DNA from: JABCPE02 sp963520375
GTDB taxonomy: Bacteria; Bacteroidota; Bacteroidia; Flavobacteriales; Weeksellaceae
Direction: 5' to 3'
Assembly: GCA_963520375.1 (NCBI GenBank)
Contig: CAUQQF010000002.1
Span: forward strand, 62,001 to 126,000
Length of the DNA stretch: 64,000 nucleotides
The notes beneath the pieces are model-generated. The model ran no database searches. It was not told the origin of the DNA and was given only the letters and a program-made list of their open reading frames with translations. Position 1 is the first letter of the stretch. The number at the start of each line of letters is the position of its first letter. The position numbers and the translations under genes were made by a program. This document shows positions 17,751 through 25,702 of the stretch, piece after piece.

Positions 17751-17754
17751 TCCC

Positions 17755-19302
17755 ATGGTACAAAAAGAAACATTATCATCTCTCACACATGGAAATTTTG
17801 CAAAGGAACTTTCTATTTCTCAAGGGAAAGTTCCGCCTAATGCAGTGGAATTTGAAAAACTTGTAATCGGAACTTTTTTGATTGACAAGAAAGGCTTAGA
17901 CCACTCCATAGACTTGCTAAAACCTGAGGTTTTCTACGACCCAAGGCATCAGGAAATTTTCAGAGCTATTCTAAAACTCTATGAGAATAACCACCCTGTG
18001 GATATGGTGACCGTGATTCAGGAACTGAAACGCACCGAAAAGCTGAGTTTGGCGGGAGGCGACCACTACATCATAGATCTTACCACAGTGGTGAGCTCTT
18101 CTGCGCATATAGAATACCATGTGAGAATCATTTTGGAGAAATACATTCTCCGCTCACTTATTAATGTTTCTGCCAATGTTATTGACAATTCTTACAAAGA
18201 ATCTACCGATGTTTTCGAGCTTTTGGATAAAGCCGAGCAAGGTTTCTTTGAAATCACAAACGGAACCATCAAAAAAGGTTTTGATACAGCCAACTCTTTG
18301 GTAAAGGAAGCCATCGATAAAATCAAAGCTCTAAAAGACAAGGAAGGGCTTTCTGGCGTTCCTTCGGGGTTTAGAGATGTTGATAAAGAAACTGGAGGCT
18401 GGCAAAATTCTGACCTTATCATCATCGCTGCCCGTCCTGCAATGGGTAAAACGGCATTCCTGCTTTCTATGGCAAGAAACATCGCCGTTCAGCACCAAAT
18501 CCCAATGGCACTTTTCTCATTAGAGATGGCCTCTGTACAGCTCATCACAAGGATGATCGCCTCCGAAACGGGCATCTCATCCGAAAAACTGAGAAAAGGA
18601 CAAATGAGCGATGAGGAATGGCAAAGGCTGTTTAACAATGTCTCAGAGCTGGAAAATGCTCCTCTATACATAGACGAAACACCTGCACTTTCTGTATTTG
18701 ATTTTAGGGCTAAATGCCGAAGACTTGTAATGCAGCACGGCGTGAAAATCATCATGGTGGATTATCTCCAGCTGATGACCGCAAACAATGGCGGAAAAGG
18801 GGCAGGAAACAGAGAGCAGGAAATTGCCACTATTTCGCGTTCCCTGAAAGCCATCGCAAAAGAACTTAATGTCCCTGTAATTGCTCTTTCTCAGCTATCC
18901 AGAAGTGTGGAAAGCAGACCTAACAAACGCCCACAGCTTTCGGATTTGAGGGAATCAGGAGCGATTGAGCAGGATGCTGATATCGTTTCTTTCCTCTTCC
19001 GTCCTGAATATTACAAAATAGAAAACTGGGAAGACGGAAGCCCTTCTGCTGGACAGGCGGAGCTCATCATCGGAAAACATAGGAATGGAGCCGTTACAGA
19101 TGTAAGACTTTCGTTCCAATCAAGTTTAGCAAAGTTCTCGGATTTGGATTTATTTGGAACTAATGAGTCTTCCTATGCTCAACCAAATCAAAATGCTTTT
19201 GAAAACCTCCGTGTAAGCATAGACCCTTCTGCGGCGTTTGACTTACCTAAAAACAACCTTTCTGCTTCATCTATGAACGATGAAGATGACATGCCTTTCT
19301 AA
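17755..19302 (+). CDS. dnaB: Replicative DNA helicase DnaB
   Basis: DnaB is the hexameric helicase that unwinds DNA at the replication fork and recruits primase. The 515-residue protein has the N-terminal DnaB domain (GKVPPNAVEFEKLVIGTFL, residues ~25-125), a linker and the RecA-type ATPase with Walker A ARPAMGKTAF near 225 and IIMVDYLQLM. Later come LSQLSRSVESR and the DLRESGAIEQDAD segment. There is no intein. The C-terminal tail beyond residue ~470 is poorly conserved and ends DDMPF. rnhA starts 4 nt downstream, so the two form an operon. The start is predicted leaderless because TATCTTTG lies 4 nt upstream. Confidence 0.97.
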   Translation: MVQKETLSSLTHGNFAKELSISQGKVPPNAVEFEKLVIGTFLIDKKGLDHSIDLLKPEVFYDPRHQEIFRAILKLYENNHPVDMVTVIQELKRTEKLSLAGGDHYIIDLTTVVSSSAHIEYHVRIILEKYILRSLINVSANVIDNSYKESTDVFELLDKAEQGFFEITNGTIKKGFDTANSLVKEAIDKIKALKDKEGLSGVPSGFRDVDKETGGWQNSDLIIIAARPAMGKTAFLLSMARNIAVQHQIPMALFSLEMASVQLITRMIASETGISSEKLRKGQMSDEEWQRLFNNVSELENAPLYIDETPALSVFDFRAKCRRLVMQHGVKIIMVDYLQLMTANNGGKGAGNREQEIATISRSLKAIAKELNVPVIALSQLSRSVESRPNKRPQLSDLRESGAIEQDADIVSFLFRPEYYKIENWEDGSPSAGQAELIIGKHRNGAVTDVRLSFQSSLAKFSDLDLFGTNESSYAQPNQNAFENLRVSIDPSAAFDLPKNNLSASSMNDEDDMPF

Positions 19303-19306
19303 AAAT

Positions 19307-19786
19307 ATGAGGATAGAAATCTATACCGATGGAGCGTGCAGCGGCAACCCTGGGAAAGGCGGCTATGGCATCATCATGCAGGCACCTGAGAAAAACTATG
19401 AGAAATGTTTTTCGGAAGGGTATCGGCTGACGACCAACAACCGTATGGAACTCCTCGCGGTAATCACAGCTTTAGAAAATCTCAAAGAAGAAGGGCATGA
19501 TATTCATATCTTTACCGATAGTAAATATGTAGCCGATACAGTGAATAAAAACTGGATTCTTGGCTGGATAAAAAAAGGCTTTAAAAATGTAAAAAATCCT
19601 GACTTGTGGCGAAGATTTATCCCACTTTTCAACAAGTATAAACCTACTTTCCACTGGATAAAAGGCCACGCAGGACATCCACAAAATGAAAGAGCCGACC
19701 AACTGGCTGTAGCAGCATCACAAAAGGAAAATCTACTGATAGATACTTTCTTCGAAAAGGAAGAAGAAAATCTTTTTTCGGAATAA
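19307..19786 (+). CDS. rnhA: Ribonuclease HI
   Basis: RNase HI cuts the RNA strand of RNA-DNA hybrids, removing primers and R-loops. From the ATG at 19307 it has 159 residues, usual for the family. The four acidic catalytic residues sit in IYTDGACSGNPG, NNRMELLAV, HIFTDSKYV and NERADQLA, and the basic handle region (WILGWIKKGFKN) is present. The open frame extends back into dnaB, but the family begins at MRIEIYTDG, so that extension is not used. The gene follows dnaB by 4 nt, giving a replication-related operon, and is followed by a terminator shared with the convergent gene. Confidence 0.96.
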   Translation: MRIEIYTDGACSGNPGKGGYGIIMQAPEKNYEKCFSEGYRLTTNNRMELLAVITALENLKEEGHDIHIFTDSKYVADTVNKNWILGWIKKGFKNVKNPDLWRRFIPLFNKYKPTFHWIKGHAGHPQNERADQLAVAASQKENLLIDTFFEKEEENLFSE

Positions 19787-19790
19787 AAAA

Positions 19791-19822
19791 CACCCAGAAT
19801 ATAATCTGGGTGCTTTCTCTTA
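19791..19822. terminator. Bidirectional terminator after rnhA
   Basis: Stem CACCCAGA / TCTGGGTG (19791-19798 with 19805-19812). On the minus strand it is followed by TTTTTT; on the plus strand by CTTTCTCTTATTT. Confidence 0.75.
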
Positions 19823-20488
19823 TTTAAATTCTATAACTCCGCCTACTACTTTTTTTACATCTCTTTGCTTTGGGTTTCCGTGGATTTCTATTCTTCCGCC
19901 TGCTCTCACGGTGGCATTTACAGCTTTAGAAGCGTAGACTTCCGCCTTTCCGCCTGCATTTACAGTTACAGAAACATTTTCGCCTTCGTTGTCATCGCCT
20001 TTGTATTTTGCGCCAGAGTTCATCACGATTTCCTGAACATCTGCATTCCCTGAAAGCTCTACTTCACCGCCTGAATTTCCTCTTACATTCAGCTGGTCGA
20101 CATCTACCCTCATTTGGATTTTAGAACCTTCATTAGCAGTGAGTTTCAGCAAGTTGGTTTTCAATACATCACGAGAAGTGATTTCTGAACCTTGGCTCGC
20201 CTGAATATCGCTGAGGTCATTGTAATAAACCTTTACTTTAACATCATCTCCCTGCAGAAGTTTCAGGGTTTTGGTTCGGATTTTTAGTTCTCCGTTTTTA
20301 TTGATTACTTGGATTTTTGCACTGCCGTCACCTATGATTTCCACTTTGTTTTTCTTGGATTCTATAAGTTCTACAGAAATCCTGTCATAGACTTTTAGAG
20401 AAATAAAGTCACCAACCTCTCTATCATTCTGTGCAAAAGAGCACGCCACACCGAAAAGGAATAAAATTCCTGATAATAAATTTTTCAT
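19820..20488 (-). CDS. Head GIN domain (DUF2807) secreted protein
   Basis: The 222-residue protein has a signal peptide ending near GVACSFAQ. The rest is a putative auto-transporter/adhesin head GIN domain (DUF2807), built of repetitive beta strands with the recurring pattern of short polar loops (SQGSEITSRD, NEGSKIQMRV, NSGGEVELSG, NAGGKAEVYA, AGGRIEIHGN), as in a right-handed beta-helix. It is exported; the alanine-cysteine context is not a good lipobox. Function is unknown, although the family is widespread in Bacteroidota. It is transcribed alone, convergent with rnhA. Confidence 0.88.
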   Translation of the reverse strand: MKNLLSGILFLFGVACSFAQNDREVGDFISLKVYDRISVELIESKKNKVEIIGDGSAKIQVINKNGELKIRTKTLKLLQGDDVKVKVYYNDLSDIQASQGSEITSRDVLKTNLLKLTANEGSKIQMRVDVDQLNVRGNSGGEVELSGNADVQEIVMNSGAKYKGDDNEGENVSVTVNAGGKAEVYASKAVNATVRAGGRIEIHGNPKQRDVKKVVGGVIEFK

Positions 20489-20547
20489 TATGTTTGATTT
20501 TTCTATTAGAACGAAAAAAAAGGATTTTCATTATGTTTTAAATAAAA

Positions 20548-20574
20548 AAAAGACTTTCTTCGTGAAAGTCTTTT
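20548..20574 (-). terminator. Terminator after fabG
   Basis: An 11-bp stem (20548-20558 with 20564-20574) has a TTCGT loop, with a run of A on its left side that reads as T on the minus strand. Confidence 0.85.
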
Positions 20575-20582
20575 GTAATATT

Positions 20583-21326
20583 TTAAGTAAGCATACCGCC
20601 ATCTACATTGATAACCTGTCCTGTAACATAGGAAGACAAGTCGCTCGCCAAGAATAAGCATGTATTGGCTACATCGATAGTCTGCCCTCCTCTCTTTAAC
20701 GGGATGGCATCTCTCCAGCCTTGTACCACTTCTGGGCTTAGTTTCGCTGTCATTTCTGTTTCTATGAAACCTGGCGCTACAGCGTTACAACGGATGTTTC
20801 TAGAACCTAGTTCCAAAGCAACAGATTTAGAGAATCCGATAACACCAGCCTTAGAAGCTGCGTAGTTTGCCTGTCCTGCGTTTCCTTTAACACCTACCAC
20901 GGAAGCCATGTTGATGATAGACCCTGTTCTTGCTTTCATCATAGGTTTGATGGCTGCTTTTGTAAGGTTGAAAACAGAATCCAAATTCACTTTCATGATG
21001 ATGTCCCACTCCTCCTTGCTCATTCTAAGGAGAAGATTGTCTCGGGTAATTCCTGCATTATTCACAAGGATATCTATCTGCCCGAAGTCTGCGATAACAT
21101 CGTCTATCAGTTTTTGAGCCTCATCAAAATCGGCAGCGTTAGAGTGGTATTCTTTAGCTGTAGTGATTTTATTTAGGTCTGCTTCTACTTGTTTTGCTAA
21201 GTCATCTGGACCGATGTGGGAAAATGCTATTTTAGCTCCCTGCTCTGCAAAAACTTCTGCTATTCTTTTTCCAATACCTGTAGCTGCACCTGTGATGAGA
21301 GCTACTTTTCCTTCTAATAATTTCAT
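20583..21326 (-). CDS. fabG: 3-oxoacyl-[acyl-carrier-protein] reductase
   Basis: FabG reduces beta-ketoacyl-ACP with NADPH in fatty-acid elongation. From the ATG at 21326 the protein has 247 residues. It shows the Rossmann cofactor motif TGAATGIGKR, NNAGITRD, the catalytic Ser in INMASVVG and Tyr/Lys in QANYAASKAG. The C-terminus ASDLSSYVTGQVINVDGGM is strongly FabG-like rather than a generic short-chain reductase. An upstream TTG gives a longer frame, but it lies inside the promoter element at 21352-21345. The gene stands alone between two terminator/promoter regions. Confidence 0.94.
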   Translation of the reverse strand: MKLLEGKVALITGAATGIGKRIAEVFAEQGAKIAFSHIGPDDLAKQVEADLNKITTAKEYHSNAADFDEAQKLIDDVIADFGQIDILVNNAGITRDNLLLRMSKEEWDIIMKVNLDSVFNLTKAAIKPMMKARTGSIINMASVVGVKGNAGQANYAASKAGVIGFSKSVALELGSRNIRCNAVAPGFIETEMTAKLSPEVVQGWRDAIPLKRGGQTIDVANTCLFLASDLSSYVTGQVINVDGGMLT

Positions 21327-21344
21327 ATTCTTATTATTTTGGTT

Positions 21345-21352
21345 CAAAATTA
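21345..21352 (-). promoter_or_regulatory. -7 element for fabG
   Basis: TAATTTTG on the minus strand, 18 nt before the ATG at 21326. Confidence 0.5.
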
Positions 21353-21387
21353 AGGATTATTTTTAAAACCTAAAAGATTAGAAGAGT

Positions 21388-21756
21388 TTATCTTGTTTTT
21401 AGAGTTTGGATTTCTTTCTGGAGTTGTTCTATCAGCTGGTCTTTTGCTTTTATGAGCTGGTCTGTTATTTCCTTATTTTCTTGATAGAAATTTTCTATTT
21501 TTTGCTGAAAAACACTTTCGTTACTATAATTATTCTGCACAAAAGCATTTTTATCCATCTCCAAAAACTCATTTATAGGTGTTTCTAAAATTGCAGAAAT
21601 TCTGAATAATCTCTCCACTGTAAGTTTGGTTTCACCTGTTTCTATTTTTCTATATGCAGCAGGAGTAAGCTCCAACTCATCTGCCATATTCTCATATGTA
21701 TAACCTTTTTTATTCCTATACTGAGCAATTTTTTCTATAATTTTTTCCATTTCCAT
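21388..21756 (-). CDS. XRE-family helix-turn-helix regulator with coiled-coil tail
   Basis: This 122-residue protein has a Cro/C1-type HTH (about residues 4-62; KKGYTYENMADELELTPAAYRKIETGE, LFRISAILETPINEFL). From residue ~80 on, a charged heptad-like helix (FQQKIENFYQENKEITDQLIKAKDQLIEQLQ) follows, likely a coiled-coil dimerisation or tethering region. It probably binds the 19-bp palindrome at 21796-21814, which overlaps the region upstream of its own -7 element and of the divergent 21883 promoter, so it may control both itself and the three small genes. That is inferred from position. An internal Met at 21750 is an alternative start. Confidence 0.88.
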   Translation of the reverse strand: MEMEKIIEKIAQYRNKKGYTYENMADELELTPAAYRKIETGETKLTVERLFRISAILETPINEFLEMDKNAFVQNNYSNESVFQQKIENFYQENKEITDQLIKAKDQLIEQLQKEIQTLKTR

Positions 21757-21771
21757 TACTTAAATTTTTAT

Positions 21772-21779
21772 CAAAAGTA
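21772..21779 (-). promoter_or_regulatory. -7 element for the XRE regulator
   Basis: TACTTTTG on the minus strand, 15 nt before the ATG at 21756. Confidence 0.5.
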
Positions 21780-21795
21780 TAAAAATATATCTTAA

Positions 21796-21814
21796 TAGTA
21801 AAATAATTTTACTA
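21796..21814. promoter_or_regulatory. Palindromic operator candidate in the divergent promoter region
   Basis: A perfect 9-bp inverted repeat around one central A (TAGTAAAAT-A-ATTTTACTA). It lies just upstream of a TTG (21819-21821) that is 23 nt from the -7 element of the 21883 gene, and in the -33 zone of the XRE gene's promoter. Confidence 0.55.
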
Positions 21815-21844
21815 AAAGTTGTATGTTTTTTTTAGAAGTAGTTA

Positions 21845-21852
21845 TAAATTTG
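21845..21852 (+). promoter_or_regulatory. -7 element for the 21883 gene
   Basis: TAAATTTG, with TTG at 21819-21821 at 23 nt spacing, fits the full Bacteroidota promoter. The ATG is 30 nt downstream. Confidence 0.6.
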
Positions 21853-21882
21853 CTATGTTAAATTAAAAATTATATTCTTAAT

Positions 21883-22299
21883 ATGAAAAAAGTAGTTTCA
21901 ATATTAGTGTTTTTAGGAATGGGGGCATTTGTAAGTGCACAAGCTATTTATGATAATTTAGGATTACCAAAAATATGTAAAGAAATAGAAAGCCCTTTTG
22001 CATTAAATGATAAAGGTCGTCTTTATTTTGGAGATACTACTAGTATAGAGCTTCGTGAAAAAAATGTGTGTGGAGATACTTATGTTTCTAATAAAAAAGG
22101 TTGGAATAGTTCTGATTTTGAACCTTATTTAAGAAAATATACCATAAAATATGGTGATCCTATTTATAAAGATACCTCTAGGGGATATGATATGATTTGG
22201 TGTTGGTCAGTTGATAAAGATTATATTTTAAATCTAAGATATGTTGTTCCCAATTCTCTTGCTCCTGCAGGAATTATAATATATGTTACTAAAAAATAA
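21883..22299 (+). CDS. Small secreted protein, unknown
   Basis: The 138-residue protein has a clear signal peptide (MKKVVSILVFLGMGAFVSAQ). The mature part carries three cysteines (in LPKICKEI, REKNVCGDT and MIWCWS) and aromatic-rich strands, so a small disulfide-containing periplasmic or surface protein is plausible. I do not recognise a family. It is the first of three small, AT-rich genes reading away from the XRE regulator; the next starts 19 nt downstream. Codon choice favours A/T third positions more than the housekeeping genes nearby, which suggests accessory DNA. Confidence 0.75.
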   Translation: MKKVVSILVFLGMGAFVSAQAIYDNLGLPKICKEIESPFALNDKGRLYFGDTTSIELREKNVCGDTYVSNKKGWNSSDFEPYLRKYTIKYGDPIYKDTSRGYDMIWCWSVDKDYILNLRYVVPNSLAPAGIIIYVTKK

Positions 22300-22318
22300 T
22301 TATTTAACACATTTTAAT

Positions 22319-22558
22319 ATGGAAAATTATACATTCGAAAATCTAAGACAACAAACTGCATTTATAGATTTGGATAATAGAGAAGAAATTTTAAGTTTTG
22401 AACGAAAGGAGGAGCTAGCATGGTATATTGATAATAGAATTAACAAACTAAATTCAGAAATTGAAGATAAAAATATTAGCGATAATGAACGAGTTACCAA
22501 AACATTAACTCTCAATTTATTGCAAAAAATAAGAGATGGTGTTTCTAAATTATTATAA
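22319..22558 (+). CDS. Small charged cytoplasmic protein, unknown
   Basis: A 79-residue protein from the ATG at 22319 (MENYTFENLRQ). It has no signal or membrane segment and is almost all helical with alternating charges (REEILSFERKEELAWYIDNRINKLNSEIED). An upstream start in the preceding gene would add an unrelated leader, so the shorter start is chosen. It lies between two genes for exported proteins in what looks like one transcription unit. No family recognised. Confidence 0.65.
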   Translation: MENYTFENLRQQTAFIDLDNREEILSFERKEELAWYIDNRINKLNSEIEDKNISDNERVTKTLTLNLLQKIRDGVSKLL

Positions 22559-22590
22559 AAAAATTATTCTTGATAAATTATTTTTTTAAT

Positions 22591-23022
22591 ATGAAATTTA
22601 AATTATTTTGTTTTTTATCCATCATATTATCTAACTATGTAAGCTCTCAAAGTATTCCAGCTGAATTACTGGTTTCTTATGCAAGATTCCAAAATATAAA
22701 AATCATCAAGAGTGATTTGGATTATAAAGGGTTTATTACAAAACTAGGTGATAATAATCAATTAGTTGGCTTAAAAAGTTATGATTCTGAACAAGCTTCT
22801 GAGGTAATATATGCTACTTTTAATTATGAAAAAGCTACTTTTACAGTTTGTAATACATCTATGTATTTTAATGAAAAGAAAAATTATTTTTTATCAAAAA
22901 AATTGATTTTCAGATATAAGGATAAACAGACAGGAACACTTGTATATGACCATCCTTCTGAAAAATATAATGTAGGAATACAAGAGGAAGAAATGATAGT
23001 ATGTATATTTACAGGATTATAA
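22591..23022 (+). CDS. Small secreted protein, unknown
   Basis: From the ATG at 22591 the protein has 143 residues. A signal peptide (MKFKLFCFLSIILSNYVSSQ) leads into a mature part rich in Tyr, Phe and Lys with a few strand-like segments and two cysteines (VCNTS and MIVCIF). I do not recognise it. It is the last gene of the 21883-23022 group, with 32 nt after the preceding stop, and is followed directly by a strong terminator. A TTG start at 22570 is possible but would spoil the signal peptide. Confidence 0.7.
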   Translation: MKFKLFCFLSIILSNYVSSQSIPAELLVSYARFQNIKIIKSDLDYKGFITKLGDNNQLVGLKSYDSEQASEVIYATFNYEKATFTVCNTSMYFNEKKNYFLSKKLIFRYKDKQTGTLVYDHPSEKYNVGIQEEEMIVCIFTGL

Positions 23023-23056
23023 AATAAACTGGCTCAAAAAAGAGTCAGTTTATTTT
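23021..23056 (+). terminator. Terminator closing the small-gene cluster
   Basis: A 15-bp stem (23021-23035 with 23042-23056, one G-T pair) and an A6 loop, with T-rich 3' arm. Confidence 0.8.
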
Positions 23057-23164
23057 AACTTTATTTATAATCATTATAGAGATTTTTGTAAGCTTTTTGA
23101 TTTTTATATAGTAAATATCAAAACTGCATATTCTGATTTTTTAATTTTAGGAAATTCCATCTGA

Positions 23165-24895
23165 CTACGCTTTAGATGCTATATGCCTTCTATACACATC
23201 TAAATGTGTTTTTTCTAGCACCTCTCCTATGCGGTTCAAACGCTGGGTCTGTGTCGTATCTGTATCTTCTTGATGATTATCTTCATGCATCGTAATCTGT
23301 CCATTTCCCTCTACAGAAAAATACTCATACCAGTTCACTGGCACATCATGCCAAGAGCCATCACCACCAAACTTACTAATATACGAAAGGCGAGGTTCTG
23401 AACGGAAACCATGAGCCGTGACATCTATCATCGTGCTACCATCGTTCTGTACCTTTGCGGAAGTTTTCAAGACGCATTGCGTCACACAGTCAGGATGCTT
23501 GAAACGCTCCTGCCCCCAGAAATTAGCCAGTGCTTCATGCTCCCAGAACGAACTTCTCTGCTCCATATCACGCCCATAAATATCCTTATGCGACCGTATT
23601 TGCTGATACATCGGCACACATAATAACGGCGCAAAACTAAAATAAATCGCTCGGAAATATCTTGCATTAATTTCGTAAAAGTCTTTTTTGGCTCTTTCAA
23701 AATCAAAATTACAGTACTGATCTGGGTTCATATCAAGATCCAGCTCTTGGATATGCAAAGGCGTGATGGTGTTTATCATACGATTTTTATCAAAGTTAAA
23801 ATCATCACCATAGCCATTGGTATTGTCCTGCAAAAGTGCCATCATACTCTGCTGTGCCAATGGCGTGAAGAGTAAAGCGAACTGCTGGTTGTTATTACGG
23901 TTACTTGTATTGAATGCGACCTCAAATTCCTCATTTGTCAGCATAGCAAAATCTCCATCTGCCAGATTACGAGCTTTACGCTTCAGCCAAAATTTATCCC
24001 ACTTAAAGCGAAGCGAACCTTCTTTGCCTGCCAATCCACTTGGTTTGCGATTAAATATCAAATCGGGCGCGGCTGTATTGCCATAGATAAGGCGGGTACG
24101 CTCATAATACTCTGGATAAGGCGCTGTCACGCTCGCGCGCAATGTCTCCGAATGACTCACTGTGCGAGATTTCCCATCCGAATCAGTTTCCCTCGTTGTC
24201 CAGTAAATAGTTTTCTCGCCGTAGTAGGTCTTCTGTCCCATTTCCATTTTTCGTGTTCTACAGATGACAAACGGATTACCATTGATAAGTCCAGAATGGG
24301 AATAAAGTACCGAACGCCCTTCATTAAAGGAATCATTCCAACCATATGTAGCACGAAGGTCAGCCAATCGCTGTGTGGTGAAATATGGGTCAAACTCCAG
24401 CCTTGGCACAGTCTTCGACATCATTCGTGTCAAAATATCCCAGTCGTAGAGTTTATTTAGTTCCGCCATTTGCTCCCATGCTGTATTTCTCAAATCATCT
24501 ACTTTTTGGGCTAAATCATTTCGCTCACTTCGTAAAGACTTCAAGGTAGGATGTACCTTTACCAAAAGAAAGACAACCGCCAAGACTGCGCCGCCGCCTA
24601 TTAATAAGAGCTGCTCTATCGGGAACTCATTTCTCTTAACATAGGCAACAGCAAATCCTATCACCGCACCTATCCACAGGATGACACATAATACCGTCCA
24701 TCGTGTGATACGGCTTGCTATATCTGCCATGTCTGCCTCGCCTTTATAAATCTGCTGGCATGTAGCACGATTTGCTTCTACATCAATCTGCGCTTCCTGA
24801 GCAAGCGCATCGAAGGTCTCCTCTGCTACCTTCTTAAACTTGTCACGAAAGGTATTGATGTATTCGTTTAATGGGTCATAGATATCCTGAATCAT
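23165..24895 (-). CDS. Large two-helix membrane protein paired with LemA, unknown
   Basis: The 576-residue protein has a charged N-terminal helix, two adjacent membrane helices (about 66-86 and 94-113), a coiled region (LRSERNDLAQKVDDLRNTAWEQM) and a large mixed domain from ~150 on with NGNPFVICRTRKMEMGQKTYYGEK. I do not recognise a family. The layout recalls the DUF3137-type partners of LemA proteins, but I cannot match the sequence. It is the second gene of a two-gene operon, 15 nt after lemA. Base composition is foreign: the line 24121-24180 is 60% G+C by my count, against roughly 30-40% for most neighbours. This suggests acquisition from a more GC-rich bacterium. Confidence 0.8.
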   Translation of the reverse strand: MIQDIYDPLNEYINTFRDKFKKVAEETFDALAQEAQIDVEANRATCQQIYKGEADMADIASRITRWTVLCVILWIGAVIGFAVAYVKRNEFPIEQLLLIGGGAVLAVVFLLVKVHPTLKSLRSERNDLAQKVDDLRNTAWEQMAELNKLYDWDILTRMMSKTVPRLEFDPYFTTQRLADLRATYGWNDSFNEGRSVLYSHSGLINGNPFVICRTRKMEMGQKTYYGEKTIYWTTRETDSDGKSRTVSHSETLRASVTAPYPEYYERTRLIYGNTAAPDLIFNRKPSGLAGKEGSLRFKWDKFWLKRKARNLADGDFAMLTNEEFEVAFNTSNRNNNQQFALLFTPLAQQSMMALLQDNTNGYGDDFNFDKNRMINTITPLHIQELDLDMNPDQYCNFDFERAKKDFYEINARYFRAIYFSFAPLLCVPMYQQIRSHKDIYGRDMEQRSSFWEHEALANFWGQERFKHPDCVTQCVLKTSAKVQNDGSTMIDVTAHGFRSEPRLSYISKFGGDGSWHDVPVNWYEYFSVEGNGQITMHEDNHQEDTDTTQTQRLNRIGEVLEKTHLDVYRRHIASKA

Positions 24896-24910
24896 CTATA
24901 TTCCAAAGTC

Positions 24911-25660
24911 TTAGAAAAACTTACCTCTTGCTGCCTCGCGTGTTTCGGCTGATGCTGTGAATGGGATACGCGTGGTGTAGCCCTGCTGTGCTGCTACTAT
25001 CATCTTTGTAGGCCATGAGAAAATATCTGTGTTCCACTGCGTTACACGGCTGTTATACACAGTTCGCGCTGCTGTTATCTCGCGCTGTAGGTAGCTGTTC
25101 TGCTGCATCGCATCTGCAATGGCGTTGTGCGCTTTCAGTTCTGGATAAGCTTCAACCTGTGGGAAAAGCCTGCCGAAAGCGGTGTTAATCTGTGCGTTCA
25201 CATCGCTTCTGTTGTCCTCATTTACACTGCCGCTACGAAGAGCTGCCACTGTTTTCATCACATCCTTGTCAAGATCTACAGCCCGCTCAACAAGCCCTAC
25301 GACATTCTGAAGTATTTGTACTCTTTGTTCCAAATAATTATCAATATTAGATGCTTCCGCCTGAATGCGTTGTTCCAACTGCTGGAAATAATTACGAGCT
25401 GATATCTTCATAAAGATAAAAATAACACCAGGCAGGATGCCCAGCAGACAGCCCACACCGCCAACAAGTAAAGGATTTTGTAGCGTACTACCCATAACCA
25501 GCACATATAACAGCACCAATATCGGTATCACAACCCATAATGCTATCTGAAAAAGAGTAGAGCCAAAGCCTATCTCTACAGGCAGCTGTTTATCTATTAC
25601 ATGTACATCTCGTCCTGAATTATTTACAGGTCCTGTCACTTCGTCTAACAAATTTGCCAT
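24911..25660 (-). CDS. LemA-family membrane protein with extended N-terminus
   Basis: From the ATG at 25660 (MANLLDEVTG) the protein has 249 residues. Unlike the usual LemA, which has one N-terminal helix, it has two (about 32-53 and 58-78). The LemA coiled-coil region follows with NYLEQRVQILQNVVGLVERAVDLDKDV, DVNAQINTAFGRLFPQVEAYPELKA and LQREITAARTVYNSRVTQWN. These match the family signature. LemA proteins are membrane-anchored with no settled function. The gene begins a two-gene operon, has a -7 element 34 nt upstream, and shares the raised G+C of its partner (52% in 24961-25020 by my count). Confidence 0.88.
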   Translation of the reverse strand: MANLLDEVTGPVNNSGRDVHVIDKQLPVEIGFGSTLFQIALWVVIPILVLLYVLVMGSTLQNPLLVGGVGCLLGILPGVIFIFMKISARNYFQQLEQRIQAEASNIDNYLEQRVQILQNVVGLVERAVDLDKDVMKTVAALRSGSVNEDNRSDVNAQINTAFGRLFPQVEAYPELKAHNAIADAMQQNSYLQREITAARTVYNSRVTQWNTDIFSWPTKMIVAAQQGYTTRIPFTASAETREAARGKFF

Positions 25661-25694
25661 AACTTTTAAATATATAGTTTTTATTTTATTGTAC

Positions 25695-25702
25695 CAAAGA
25701 TA
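25695..25702 (-). promoter_or_regulatory. -7 element for the lemA operon
   Basis: TATCTTTG on the minus strand, 34 nt before the ATG at 25660. It lies inside the longer upstream reading frame, which supports the shorter start. Confidence 0.5.

Larger units (their letters stand above)
17328..17754. other. 427-bp intergenic region between divergent genes
   Basis: The region is very AT-rich. It holds a -7 element for each flanking gene (17356-17349 on minus, 17743-17750 on plus). From 17446 to 17598 the plus strand is open for 51 codons with a hydrophobic stretch but no ATG; I do not call it a gene. Nothing else is recognised. Confidence 0.6.
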
